The position numbers were made by a program, and so were the translations under genes. 48,866 bases of DNA from a virus. Below, one piece after another: positions 1 to 6,645 of this stretch. The first letter of the stretch is position 1, and each line of letters begins with the position of its first letter. Location: IMG/VR virus record IMGVR_UViG_3300046694_000073, positions 1 through 48,866 of that record. One strand, 5' to 3'. Under the pieces are notes generated by a model. That model did no database searches and had not been told where the DNA came from. It saw nothing but the letters and a program-made list of their open reading frames with translations.

Positions 1-94
1 TTCATACAGCCTGGCACACAGATATAGCGTGATGCTGACCATCGAAGTGCCTGACGACATCCACTTAGTGACTGGTGAAAGCGATGACGACTAA
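1..94 (+). CDS. C-terminal end of the hypothetical protein that starts at 48507
   Basis: This is the last part of the gene cut by the opening of the circle; its full copy is at 48507-48833. The frame reads through the repeat and stops at 92-94. It should be counted once, in the copy at the right end. Function unknown. Confidence 0.85.
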   Translation, partial: SYSLAHRYSVMLTIEVPDDIHLVTGESDDD

Positions 95-127
95 CACAGC
101 AGAGGTGCAGATGAAGCCAGTGAGTGA
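1..127. repeat. Left copy of the 127-bp terminal direct repeat
   Basis: Bases 1-127 are identical to bases 48740-48866. The length is exactly 127, and a reading frame cut at the right end is completed at the left end. This is what an assembler leaves when it opens a circular contig, so I read it as evidence of circularity (one unit of 48739 bp) and not as a biological terminal repeat. Confidence 0.95.
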
Positions 128-452
128 ATCAGCATCATCGTTGCAATTACGGAATCTCATTCGCCAGCGTCATGCAGAGTGGTCACAGGAAACTTTCGGT
201 GACGTTGGCCCGATTGGCCCGCTAAAGCATCTGAGCAAAGAGGCGCTTGAAGCTGCAGCGGAACCTGACGACCTGAGCGAATGGGCTGATATGCAGTTTC
301 TCCTGTGGGATGCCCAGCGCCGCGCCGGTATCAGTGACGCTGAAATCACCGCAGCGATGGAAGAAAAGCTGAAAGTGAACATGGCCCGCCAGTGGCCCGA
401 ACCGAAAGACGGTGAGCCACGCCTTCACATCAAAGGAGCAAGCCATGAATAA
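111..452 (+). CDS. DUF550/MazG-like nucleotide pyrophosphohydrolase-type protein
   Basis: A protein of about 113 residues with the block WSQETFGDVGPIGPLKHL followed by LSEWADMQFLLWDAQRRAGI and a C-terminal WPEPKDGEPRLHIK. I recognise this as the DUF550 type found in enteric phages, distantly related to MazG dNTP pyrophosphohydrolases; the enzymatic role is inferred from the family. ATG 111 is chosen because GAGG lies 5 bases upstream. ATG 84 is in frame but overlaps the preceding stop and has a weaker site. The gene overlaps the next one by 8 bases, as part of the distal pL operon. Confidence 0.75.
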   Translation: MKPVSESASSLQLRNLIRQRHAEWSQETFGDVGPIGPLKHLSKEALEAAAEPDDLSEWADMQFLLWDAQRRAGISDAEITAAMEEKLKVNMARQWPEPKDGEPRLHIKGASHE

Positions 453-1131
453 GGGAACCGAAGCTGTGCTGGCTGAAATTAATCGCGCTGCTCATCATGC
501 AAAGACGGTTGATGACTGGGGCGAGGATGAAAACAACTTCCACGACGTAATGACACCAGACGTTGCTTTGCAACTGATAGCGGCGCTGGAGCAGTTGCAA
601 CGGTACGCCAAACAATGCGACGAAGAGAATCAGGATTTGATGCTAACCATTGGTCGCTTTCGTGTTGAGCGTGAGCAACTGGAGGCCAGCAAGCTATCCG
701 TGAAGCTGCCTGATGAATTTACCTCCATCGGTGAAAACTTGCGCAACCAGGACAACCGCTTCACTTCCGATCCGATGTTCTGCGTATTCCAGAAACGCGA
801 AATCGTTGTTGACGAAGATTATGACTGTGACCGCATCGTTTGGGTTGATGAAGACGGCAGAGAGGCCACGGAGCGTCAGCGCATGCGCCTGGAACTTCTT
901 CACCAAAACTTTCGCGAGCCACCTGAAAAATGGCGGCGCGTAGCCGTGAAAGATATCGATGATTTCGTTACCTGCTGCTTTACCGAGCAGGGTTGTAAAG
1001 ACTACCTGGCATGCAATGGCCACAACCTACGATTGCCGTTTATTTATGTGAAATCTGGCTTCAGGAACGCTGAATACCAAACCTTGCGCAACTGGTTGAT
1101 GAGCATCGGCACCGTAGAGGGGAGTGATTGA
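445..1131 (+). CDS. Ea22-like accessory protein
   Basis: A 228-residue protein. The N-terminal part (about 1-85) resembles the Ea22/ead type seen in the lambda b/red interval, with TPDVALQLIAALEQLQ and a short coiled stretch. The C-terminal part (about 95-228) has a cysteine pair (VTCCF) and the block YLACNGHNLRLPFIYV. These genes are modular and of unknown function. ATG 445 follows AAAGGAG at good spacing; the frame is open further upstream from a GTG. It overlaps DUF550 by 8 bases. Confidence 0.65.
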   Translation: MNKGTEAVLAEINRAAHHAKTVDDWGEDENNFHDVMTPDVALQLIAALEQLQRYAKQCDEENQDLMLTIGRFRVEREQLEASKLSVKLPDEFTSIGENLRNQDNRFTSDPMFCVFQKREIVVDEDYDCDRIVWVDEDGREATERQRMRLELLHQNFREPPEKWRRVAVKDIDDFVTCCFTEQGCKDYLACNGHNLRLPFIYVKSGFRNAEYQTLRNWLMSIGTVEGSD

Positions 1132-1132
1132 T

Positions 1133-1501
1133 ATGGGGAAAGTAACTTTCGTAGTTGAGTATGAAGATGGGAAAGAGCCAGCCGTAAATGGGCATACTGA
1201 AATCCTCGGTGGCCGCCTATGTCGCGTTGCCTGGCTGGACGTCATTGCGCTGGACAATGAGGATGGCGAGACTGCCAATGACGGCTGGAATAGTGTGCTC
1301 GACTGCCTGCCCCCTGCTAATACAAACGTACTGCTATTTGATTCCGGTGGCGAAGGTCTGCTTATTGGCTGGCGCTCTCTCTGGTACGGACCTGGGCAGG
1401 TTGAAACCGGCGAATGGGAATGGTCATTCCAGATTGAAGGCATGACAGACCTCGACATAACTCACTGGGCGGCAATTCCAGAAGTTCCGGAGGCTTTATG
1501 A
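1133..1501 (+). CDS. DUF551-like accessory protein
   Basis: A 122-residue protein whose C-terminal half has the DUF551 pattern: W-x-x-LPP (here DCLPPANTNVLLF), a GW pair, and an end reading THWAAIPEVP. DUF551 proteins are common in enteric phage early operons and have no known function. ATG 1133 follows GGGGAG; a TTG at 1124 is an alternative. The stop overlaps the start of the next gene (ATGA). Confidence 0.65.
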   Translation: MGKVTFVVEYEDGKEPAVNGHTEILGGRLCRVAWLDVIALDNEDGETANDGWNSVLDCLPPANTNVLLFDSGGEGLLIGWRSLWYGPGQVETGEWEWSFQIEGMTDLDITHWAAIPEVPEAL

Positions 1502-1920
1502 GCAATCAGACCAATAACAAACTAGAAGATACAGAAATAGCGGAAATATTGTCCGGAGTGGTCAATGGTGTCCAGCCAACAACTCACGAAATCTCTATGG
1601 CCAGCGAGATTAAGGAATACCGCAAAGCCAGCAGGGAGCCTGTTTATTGGCAGTTTAAATCAGTAAACGGAGACTGGCTTGGTGTTGGGAAAAGTGGTGC
1701 AGAGCAAGCCACTGGGGAGGGTTGCGAAGTTCGACCACTCTACGCAGCCCCACCACTACAGGCTGTGACTGTGCCGGATGGTTGGCAACTGGTGCCGATT
1801 GAGATAACAGACGAAATAGCAGAAGCCATATCTAAGGAAGCGCGATGCTGTGGCGGCATAGCCCTGGATGTTTATGAGGCTATGCTCAACGCCGCCCCGC
1901 AACCGCCAAACAACAATTGA
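1498..1920 (+). CDS. Hypothetical phage accessory protein
   Basis: A 140-residue protein that I cannot assign. The middle has the motif EPVYWQFK and VRPLYAAPP, and the end has AMLNAAPQPP; both are recurrent linker-like pieces in Ea22-type accessory proteins of enteric phages. It overlaps the preceding gene by 4 bases and is probably cotranslated with it. It is the last gene before the antirepressor leader. Confidence 0.6.
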   Translation: MSNQTNNKLEDTEIAEILSGVVNGVQPTTHEISMASEIKEYRKASREPVYWQFKSVNGDWLGVGKSGAEQATGEGCEVRPLYAAPPLQAVTVPDGWQLVPIEITDEIAEAISKEARCCGGIALDVYEAMLNAAPQPPNNN

Positions 1921-1935
1921 TCGGTACAACCGATC
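1919..1935. promoter_or_regulatory. Short perfect inverted repeat after the Ea22-like cluster
   Basis: GATCGGT-ACA-ACCGATC: 7-bp arms with a 3-base spacer, overlapping the stop of the preceding gene. No T-run follows on either strand, so it is not a standard terminator. It could be an operator for the leader transcript downstream. Bases 1936-2056 contain a further hairpin (CTATCT/AGATAG near 2025-2040) and no gene that I can support. Confidence 0.35.
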
Positions 1936-2056
1936 GATATCACCTTTTCGATCTGTCACACCTATTTGTTAACAATCACTTAGCAAGCCACACTCAATCA
2001 GTGCGCACATAAACGCAGGGAGGCTATCTAACAATTTCAGATAGTTGCGAGGCTTT

Positions 2057-2350
2057 ATGTCTAAATTATTATTGAGCTATGGAAAATGTTGTGATGTTCG
2101 GGCTATTATCTCTGTGCACCTGCAAAATCAGGTGCCGGGATTAGCCTCTCGAAACTCACAAAAGCGCATAACCGCGCCACGCGGTTTTTTTATGCGTGCT
2201 CGGTCACATCTATCAATGGTGGGCTGGGTGGGGGCATCGAAAGATGCGCCGGGTTCTTTTGTGACCGGTAAGGCTAACCCTGCTCAGTTCACCACCAAAG
2301 AATTAGCCTTCTTAGTGGTGAATTCCAAAATCACAAAAGGAATTCGCTAA
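2057..2350 (+). CDS. icd: Icd-like leader reading frame coupled to the antirepressor
   Basis: A 97-residue frame spans the whole C4-type leader and stops in a TAATG overlap with the antirepressor start, as icd does before ant in P1. The segment RARSHLSMVGWVGASKDAP is typical of enteric phage proteins annotated as Icd-like host cell division inhibitors. ATG 2057 follows GCGAGG. Because the frame crosses the RNA elements, some of its sequence is constrained by RNA pairing. Its main role may be translational coupling; a growth-inhibiting peptide is possible from the P1 precedent. Confidence 0.6.
   Translation: MSKLLLSYGKCCDVRAIISVHLQNQVPGLASRNSQKRITAPRGFFMRARSHLSMVGWVGASKDAPGSFVTGKANPAQFTTKELAFLVVNSKITKGIR
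2129..2349 (+). ncRNA. c4: C4-type antisense RNA leader of the first antirepressor (locus A)
   Basis: The leader has three blocks. The upstream block carries TTAGCCT (2141-2147) and TCACAAAAG (2156-2164). Next is a terminator hairpin, then the middle block with the complements CTTTTGTGA (2256-2264) and AAGGCTAA (2270-2277). The downstream block repeats TTAGCCTT (2303-2310) and TCACAAAAGG (2331-2340), the latter containing the ribosome binding site of the antirepressor. A GAAA-capped hairpin lies at 2234-2247. This is the arrangement of the C4 RNA of P1 and P7, which blocks translation of icd and ant. Boundaries are approximate. The same pattern with different sequences occurs at 32679-32902. 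Confidence 0.75.
2170..2191 (+). terminator. Intrinsic terminator inside the C4-type leader (locus A)
   Basis: AACCGCG-CCA-CGCGGTT followed by a T-run. It sits between the upstream and middle blocks of the antisense leader, at the same relative place as the terminator at 32837-32856 in the second locus. It probably ends a short RNA and may be attenuated. Confidence 0.75.
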
Positions 2351-2916
2351 TGAAAACTCAAATCATTGAAGTACCATTCCGCTCAGATGTTATCAATGCC
2401 ATCGAAGTTGATGGTGTTATATATGTGGCTATGCGTCGCATTGTTGAAAACCTCGGTATGAGTTGGGCGACACAGACCGTCAAGCTCAATAGGCAGCGAG
2501 AGAAATTCAGTTGTTTCGATATCGAAACAACTGGTTCTGATGGCAAGACGTACCAAATGCTCTGCATCCCACTTCGCAAACTCAATGGCTGGCTGTTCAG
2601 CATCAATCCCAACAAAGTGCGTGCCGACATTCGTGATGGGCTCATCGCTTATCAGGAAGAATGCTTTACCGCACTTCACGACTACTTCACCAAAGGCGAA
2701 GCTAAGCGCAAAGCTCCTGTGAAGAAAGAGCCTGAGTATCGTTACCGCGTGAAACTGATTATCTGTGATGGCCTGACGGGAACAACGGTTGAGATGCTCG
2801 GTAAAAGTAACGAGATGCGTGACGTTGCATCGGGCATATCAACAGACCTCGGGTTCAAGCCGAATGCTTTCACGCTCGTACCGATGAACATGCGAAAATT
2901 TAAACAGATACATTAA
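2350..2916 (+). CDS. ant: Antirepressor with P22_AR_N-type N-terminal domain (locus A)
   Basis: A 188-residue protein. Residues 1 to about 115 match the P22_AR_N antirepressor N-terminal type (EVDGVIYVAMRRIVENLGM and the block around LRKLNGWLFSINPNKV). Residues 125-188 form a second domain (YRYRVKLIICD, then DVASGISTDLGFKPNAFT) that also ends the protein at 32103-32678. Antirepressors bind phage repressors and cause induction; the target here is unknown. Translation is coupled to the Icd-like frame. The ribosome binding site lies in a hairpin GAATTCC (2320-2326)/GGAATTC (2339-2345) and in block pairing of the C4-type leader. Confidence 0.8.
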   Translation: MKTQIIEVPFRSDVINAIEVDGVIYVAMRRIVENLGMSWATQTVKLNRQREKFSCFDIETTGSDGKTYQMLCIPLRKLNGWLFSINPNKVRADIRDGLIAYQEECFTALHDYFTKGEAKRKAPVKKEPEYRYRVKLIICDGLTGTTVEMLGKSNEMRDVASGISTDLGFKPNAFTLVPMNMRKFKQIH

Positions 2917-2937
2917 TCGCAACGAACAACAACCCAA

Positions 2938-2959
2938 CCTCGCCACGGCGGGGTTTTTT
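2938..2959 (+). terminator. Intrinsic terminator after ant (locus A)
   Basis: CCTCGC-CACG-GCGGGG followed by six T residues, just downstream of the antirepressor and before xis. Confidence 0.8.
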
Positions 2960-2976
2960 ATTGCCTGGAGGAAACC

Positions 2977-3225
2977 ATGAGCGAAGTGATCCAACTGGTG
3001 CCCAACAAGTGGGTATCCGAAGATGTTTTGAAGCAGATAACTGGCCTGACGCACAATGCGATCAAGTCTGCCAGAGAGAAGTCCTGGCTTGAAGGTCGGG
3101 AGTACCGGCACTACTCCGGCGACTGTAATCCCCGAGATAACAGCCCGATTTTATACAACCGACATGAAGTCGATAACTGGGTAGAGAGACAACGCCCGGC
3201 GATCCCCCGCCAGAAATCTGCTTAA
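2977..3225 (+). CDS. xis: Excisionase (DUF1233/Xis type)
   Basis: An 82-residue small winged-helix type protein: LVPNKWVSEDVLKQITGL, then IKSAREKSWLEGREYRHYS, with YNRHEVDNWV near the end. This is the DUF1233 excisionase family of lambdoid phages. Xis binds near attP and directs integrase towards excision. GGAGG precedes the ATG. It lies 33 bases before int in the same direction, as in lambda. Confidence 0.85.
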   Translation: MSEVIQLVPNKWVSEDVLKQITGLTHNAIKSAREKSWLEGREYRHYSGDCNPRDNSPILYNRHEVDNWVERQRPAIPRQKSA

Positions 3226-3258
3226 ATACCCTCTCCTTTCACCAACGAGGAAGTACGC

Positions 3259-4542
3259 ATGTCCAAATATCCAACTGGCGTGGAGAATCACGGCGGCACG
3301 TTGCGCCTGTGGTTTATCTACAAAGGTAAGAGGGTCAGGGAGTCGCTGGGCGTAGAGGATACGCCGAAGAACAGGAAGATAGCCGGGGAGTTACGAACGT
3401 CTATCGGGTTCGCAATCAAAACAGGGACGTTTAATTATGCTGCTCAGTTTCCGCAGTCTCCAAACCTTAAGAGGTTCGGCATTACCGGGCAGGACATTAC
3501 GCTCGGGGCGATTTCTGCAAAGTGGCTCGAGCTTAAGAGGATGGAGATAACGGAGAACGCATTCAGGAGGTACAAATCATACATCAAGATAACTACTGAG
3601 GAGCTTGGGCCGGATCGGCTCCTCTCATCCATCACACACGAAGACATACTCACCATGAGAATGGAGTTGCTGACCGGGTATCAGGTTAACGGAAAGCATC
3701 AGCTGAACAGGTCTGCAAAAAAGGGTCGCACGGTAAGAACAGTGAATGTCTACCTTGCCTGCCTTTCAGGGATGATGGAATTTGCTGTCCATAACGGTTA
3801 CATCGTGAAAAGCCCATTCACTGGTGTTGATCCGCTTCGCAAGAGCAGACCAGAACCAGACCCACTCAGTAAGGATGAATACCGCCGCTTACTTGATGCG
3901 GCACCGGCTGAGCAGATACGTAATCTGTGGGTGCTCGCTGTAAACACAGGATTGCGACACGGTGAGATAAGCGCGCTGGCGTGGGAGGATATCGATACCA
4001 GGCAATGGACGATAACCGTTAGTCGAAATCTGGCAATTAAAGACCACTTTACCCCGCCTAAAACTGAGTGCGGCAATCGCACCATTATGCTGACCCAGCC
4101 GGCCATACAAGCGTTGAAAAGTCAGATGGCTTATACCCGCATGGGGAAGCAACACAAGATAAAGGTTCATCTGCGAGAGTTTGGTAGAACGCGCACAGAT
4201 GAATGCACTTTTGTCTTTGTGCCGAAGCTTACCGCAAGAAATGGTATTGGGGGAGACTGGTACGCGCCAGGGTCATTTGGTGCTACGTGGAATCTGATGT
4301 TGCAGCGAGCCGGTATTCGTCACCGGAAAGCTTACGAGTCGAGACACACATTTGCATGCTGGGCATTAAGTGCGGGGGCCAACCCTAACTTTATCGCCTC
4401 ACAGATGGGTCACACTTCAGCGCAGATGGTTTACAACGTTTACGGAAAATGGATGAGTGATAACAACGGCGATCAGATGAGCATTATGAACGCTAATTTT
4501 AGTGAAGATGCCCCACAGATGCCCCAGACAGTATCGCAGTAA
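3259..4542 (+). CDS. int: Tyrosine recombinase integrase
   Basis: A 427-residue integrase. The N-terminal arm-binding region (1-65) is of the DUF3596 type; the catalytic domain starts near 200. Arg233 lies in NTGLRHGEIS, the second arginine in YESRHTF (Arg362), and a GH pair (385) precedes VYNVYGKW, with Tyr392 or Tyr395 as nucleophile. The usual first histidine of the HxxR box is Tyr359, which is common in this subfamily. GAGGAAG precedes the ATG. It is the last gene of the pL operon and borders the likely attP. The 3' end carries two of the repeated TGCCCCA motifs. Confidence 0.95.
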   Translation: MSKYPTGVENHGGTLRLWFIYKGKRVRESLGVEDTPKNRKIAGELRTSIGFAIKTGTFNYAAQFPQSPNLKRFGITGQDITLGAISAKWLELKRMEITENAFRRYKSYIKITTEELGPDRLLSSITHEDILTMRMELLTGYQVNGKHQLNRSAKKGRTVRTVNVYLACLSGMMEFAVHNGYIVKSPFTGVDPLRKSRPEPDPLSKDEYRRLLDAAPAEQIRNLWVLAVNTGLRHGEISALAWEDIDTRQWTITVSRNLAIKDHFTPPKTECGNRTIMLTQPAIQALKSQMAYTRMGKQHKIKVHLREFGRTRTDECTFVFVPKLTARNGIGGDWYAPGSFGATWNLMLQRAGIRHRKAYESRHTFACWALSAGANPNFIASQMGHTSAQMVYNVYGKWMSDNNGDQMSIMNANFSEDAPQMPQTVSQ

Positions 4543-4742
4543 GGCAAAACTCCTTTCAAATCAACGAATCAATCAGCCCACTCGGGTTTGTTTAAAATAG
4601 GGTCCCGTTAAAAGTGGTTGTGCGATGAAGTGAGATGGAAGTAGTCATAAAGCAATGCATTAGCGCAAGACGAATCGACGCCTTAAGTGGTTTTGAGTTG
4701 TTTTGCGCTAATTTTTTGCCCCTTATATGCCCCACTGCCCCA
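4509..4742. other. attP: Probable phage attachment site region (attP)
   Basis: The int-to-umuD' gap (4543-4743) has no gene. TGCCCCA occurs at 4509-4515 and 4520-4526 on one side, and at 4728-4734 and 4736-4742 on the other, with a near copy (TGCCCCT) at 4717-4723. Spacings of 11, 11 and 8 bases suit integrase arm-type sites flanking a core. A 9-bp inverted repeat, TTAGCGCAA (4660-4668)/TTGCGCTAA (4703-4711), lies between. The core itself cannot be named without the host junction. Position next to int is as in lambda. Confidence 0.55.
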
Positions 4743-4743
4743 C

Positions 4744-5133
4744 TCACATCACCGGCACATCGTCGAACTCACCGCTGCGGGCATCGTTCAGTATCCACGT
4801 CACGACGCCGTAGACCACATCATCAGGGTCCCCCTCAACATATCCCGGTAGCGGATACGTTACGTTCGGCCTGTCGATGTTCTCTAGGTGCGGAGATGGA
4901 TACTTGCGGAAGCGGCGCATCTTGAACTCGCCGTTCTGCGCGCAGACAACGATTGAGCCGTCGATGGGATTGCGCGCCATGTCAACAACGAGCAATGCAT
5001 CTTTCATGATACCTGCGCGCCACTGCGGTTCTGAGGCTCGAAACAGGTAGGTACTGCTTGGACGGCTAACCAAGTGCCTGTCGAGGTTTACGCGCTCTTG
5101 CAGAAAGTCTGCAGCTGGAGATGGAAAGCCCAT
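4744..5133 (-). CDS. UmuD'-like protein lacking the catalytic dyad (HumD type)
   Basis: A 129-residue protein aligned by eye to E. coli UmuD from Gly25 onward: it begins M-GFPSPAADF, so the start lies at the UmuD self-cleavage point. UmuD Ser60 corresponds to Gln37 (ASEPQW) and Lys97 to Arg73 (GEFKMRRF), so no protease activity is expected. P1 HumD is a known UmuD' homologue of this kind, and UmuD' partners UmuC in DNA polymerase V. ATG 5133 overlaps the preceding stop (TAATG) and follows a G-rich site. The operon has a LexA box. No umuC is present in the window. Confidence 0.8.
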   Translation of the reverse strand: MGFPSPAADFLQERVNLDRHLVSRPSSTYLFRASEPQWRAGIMKDALLVVDMARNPIDGSIVVCAQNGEFKMRRFRKYPSPHLENIDRPNVTYPLPGYVEGDPDDVVYGVVTWILNDARSGEFDDVPVM

Positions 5134-5372
5134 TATCTCACCCCGCCCATGTTCATCATGAAATAGACTTTGTTCTCGCCTTCGTGCGGCGTGAAGTCCC
5201 GGAACGAGCCCTGATAGAAAGATATCCACTCGTTAGCCTGGCGCAGTGACCAGTGATGGTTCACTTTCGCTAGCTCGCGCACAAAGTCAGCGGCTGATAC
5301 AACCTGACCCCGCACCGGGTCTTGCTTGATGGCACTGACGAACGCCACCCTAATGTCATAGTCTCGCGGCAT
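5133..5372 (-). CDS. Small SOS-operon protein upstream of the UmuD'-like gene
   Basis: A 79-residue protein starting MPRDYDIRVAFVSAIKQDP and containing FVRELAKVNHHWSLRQANEW. I do not know its function. It is first in a two-gene operon with the UmuD'-like gene (TAATG overlap), directly behind a LexA box. ATG 5372 is chosen because AAGGGAG lies 6 bases upstream; the in-frame start at 5390 would lie almost on the LexA box. The pair with UmuD' recurs in enteric phages as far as I recall, so a role in the SOS response or translesion synthesis is plausible. Confidence 0.7.
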   Translation of the reverse strand: MPRDYDIRVAFVSAIKQDPVRGQVVSAADFVRELAKVNHHWSLRQANEWISFYQGSFRDFTPHEGENKVYFMMNMGGVR

Positions 5373-5392
5373 GATGAACTCCCTTACCAAAA

Positions 5393-5412
5393 CACTGTAT
5401 GCATAAACAGTA
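5393..5412 (-). promoter_or_regulatory. LexA (SOS) box
   Basis: On the minus strand the 20-mer reads TACTGTTTATGCATACAGTG: CTG, ten bases, CAG, close to the LexA consensus (CTG-N10-CAG within TACTG...CAGTA). It lies 21 bases upstream of ATG 5372, so the UmuD'-like operon should be repressed by host LexA and induced by DNA damage, together with prophage induction. Confidence 0.88.
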
Positions 5413-5519
5413 TTTCAAAAATGGTAGTTGATCAAGTGCTGATCAGACGCGTCCGAGGTGCTAAACTTCGAGCCTCTTCAAAACTACTCACACAGACAAA
5501 TGCTTATAAAGAGGAACCA

Positions 5520-6611
5520 GTGGAAAAGATAAGATCAATTCATTATCTAAGAGGGATAGCAGCGCTGCTCGTCGTAGCATTTCACTTAAGGTCCAATCTT
5601 AATAATGTTTATGCACAAAAGGATCTAGGTTCATTGCTTTTTTCAAGCGGTTCTGCTGGTGTTGATTTATTTTTCATAATAAGCGGTTTCATAATTGCAC
5701 TTTCAACATCATCTATTAAAAGCTCTAGGCCTGTTGATTTTATTGTTAAGCGTTTCTTTAGAATTTACCCAATGCTAACTTTATCTTTAATTGCATTATT
5801 TTTTATCATGCCAAATCAGTCAGCAATTGAATATTTAAGATCAGCCATACCCCTACACCTAAACTATCATGATGCAGCGCCATTCTTTGGGTTCAATTCT
5901 TTGATGACAGCGTGGACCTTAACATTTGAACTATTTTTCTACATTCTATTTGTTATATCAATGAGTTTTTCACACAAAAATAGAACCTTCATCTGCACTA
6001 TGTTGATAGTGATGCTGTTCGTATCTACACAAATGTATTATAACGGCAGTATAGACTTTTCAGGCCATGCTTCTGCTGAAATTTCTAATGTTAGTAATGC
6101 AATTCTAGTTCTAGCCAAACTTTCATCATCACCGATGATGCTGGAGTTTGTATTTGGCATGTTACTTTTTGAGTATCGAAATCAACTTTCCATGGTGCTT
6201 GGCTCAAAGCAAGTACTGACTTTGTGCATTGTAACGTATATTGTTTTCTTTATTTCTGGTTACAGATACTTTTTCGGACCGTTAAACTTTGGGCTTTGGG
6301 GATTAATACTTGCGATTGGAACTGTAAGCTACGAGCAAAACCACGAGATAAAGCATAACTCAACGCTCTCTTTCTTCGGTGATATTTCATACTCGATCTA
6401 TCTAGTGCATATTTTAGTGATAGAGTTTTTCAGAACATACTGGCCTGATTTCCCGATTTACAATCAAGGTCCGGGCTTCGCCAGATTTATAATGTTAATG
6501 TCTATTTCAATTGGACTTTCCTTTCTTTCGTTTAGATATATTGAGATGCCATGCGTAAAACTTGGGAAAAGGTTGACACGCAAAAGCAAGCCGTTGGCAG
6601 TGAGCGCATAA
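5520..6611 (+). CDS. Acyltransferase-3 family protein, likely O-antigen or surface-sugar acetylase
   Basis: A 363-residue multi-pass membrane protein. The N-terminus shows the family hallmark: IHYLRGIAALLVVAFHLRS with His22, then VDLFFIISGF. About ten hydrophobic segments follow. Such enzymes O-acetylate lipopolysaccharide or other glycans and in prophages cause serotype conversion. I start at GTG 5520 because GAGG lies 5 bases upstream and the hallmark motif begins at residue 6; the open frame reaches further back without a good site. The DNA is clearly richer in A+T than the structural genes, suggesting separate acquisition. It converges on the tailspike gene and needs its own promoter. Confidence 0.85.
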   Translation: MEKIRSIHYLRGIAALLVVAFHLRSNLNNVYAQKDLGSLLFSSGSAGVDLFFIISGFIIALSTSSIKSSRPVDFIVKRFFRIYPMLTLSLIALFFIMPNQSAIEYLRSAIPLHLNYHDAAPFFGFNSLMTAWTLTFELFFYILFVISMSFSHKNRTFICTMLIVMLFVSTQMYYNGSIDFSGHASAEISNVSNAILVLAKLSSSPMMLEFVFGMLLFEYRNQLSMVLGSKQVLTLCIVTYIVFFISGYRYFFGPLNFGLWGLILAIGTVSYEQNHEIKHNSTLSFFGDISYSIYLVHILVIEFFRTYWPDFPIYNQGPGFARFIMLMSISIGLSFLSFRYIEMPCVKLGKRLTRKSKPLAVSA

Positions 6612-6645
6612 AAATAAATGAAGTGGCCCATCCTTGGGCCGCTTC
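6611..6645 (-). terminator. Terminator of the tailspike/late operon
   Basis: Hairpin at 6620-6645, GAAGYGGCCCA-loop-TGGGCCRCTTC, 11-bp stem, directly after the tailspike stop. On the minus strand it is followed by ATTTATTTTTAT. It separates the leftward late operon from the convergent acyltransferase gene and may act in both directions. Confidence 0.7.

Noticed and set aside
5413-5519. Two TGATCA hexamers in front of the acyltransferase gene as P1-like pac or Dam-controlled site
   Set aside because: Only two copies are present and the distance to terminase is large; no further support.
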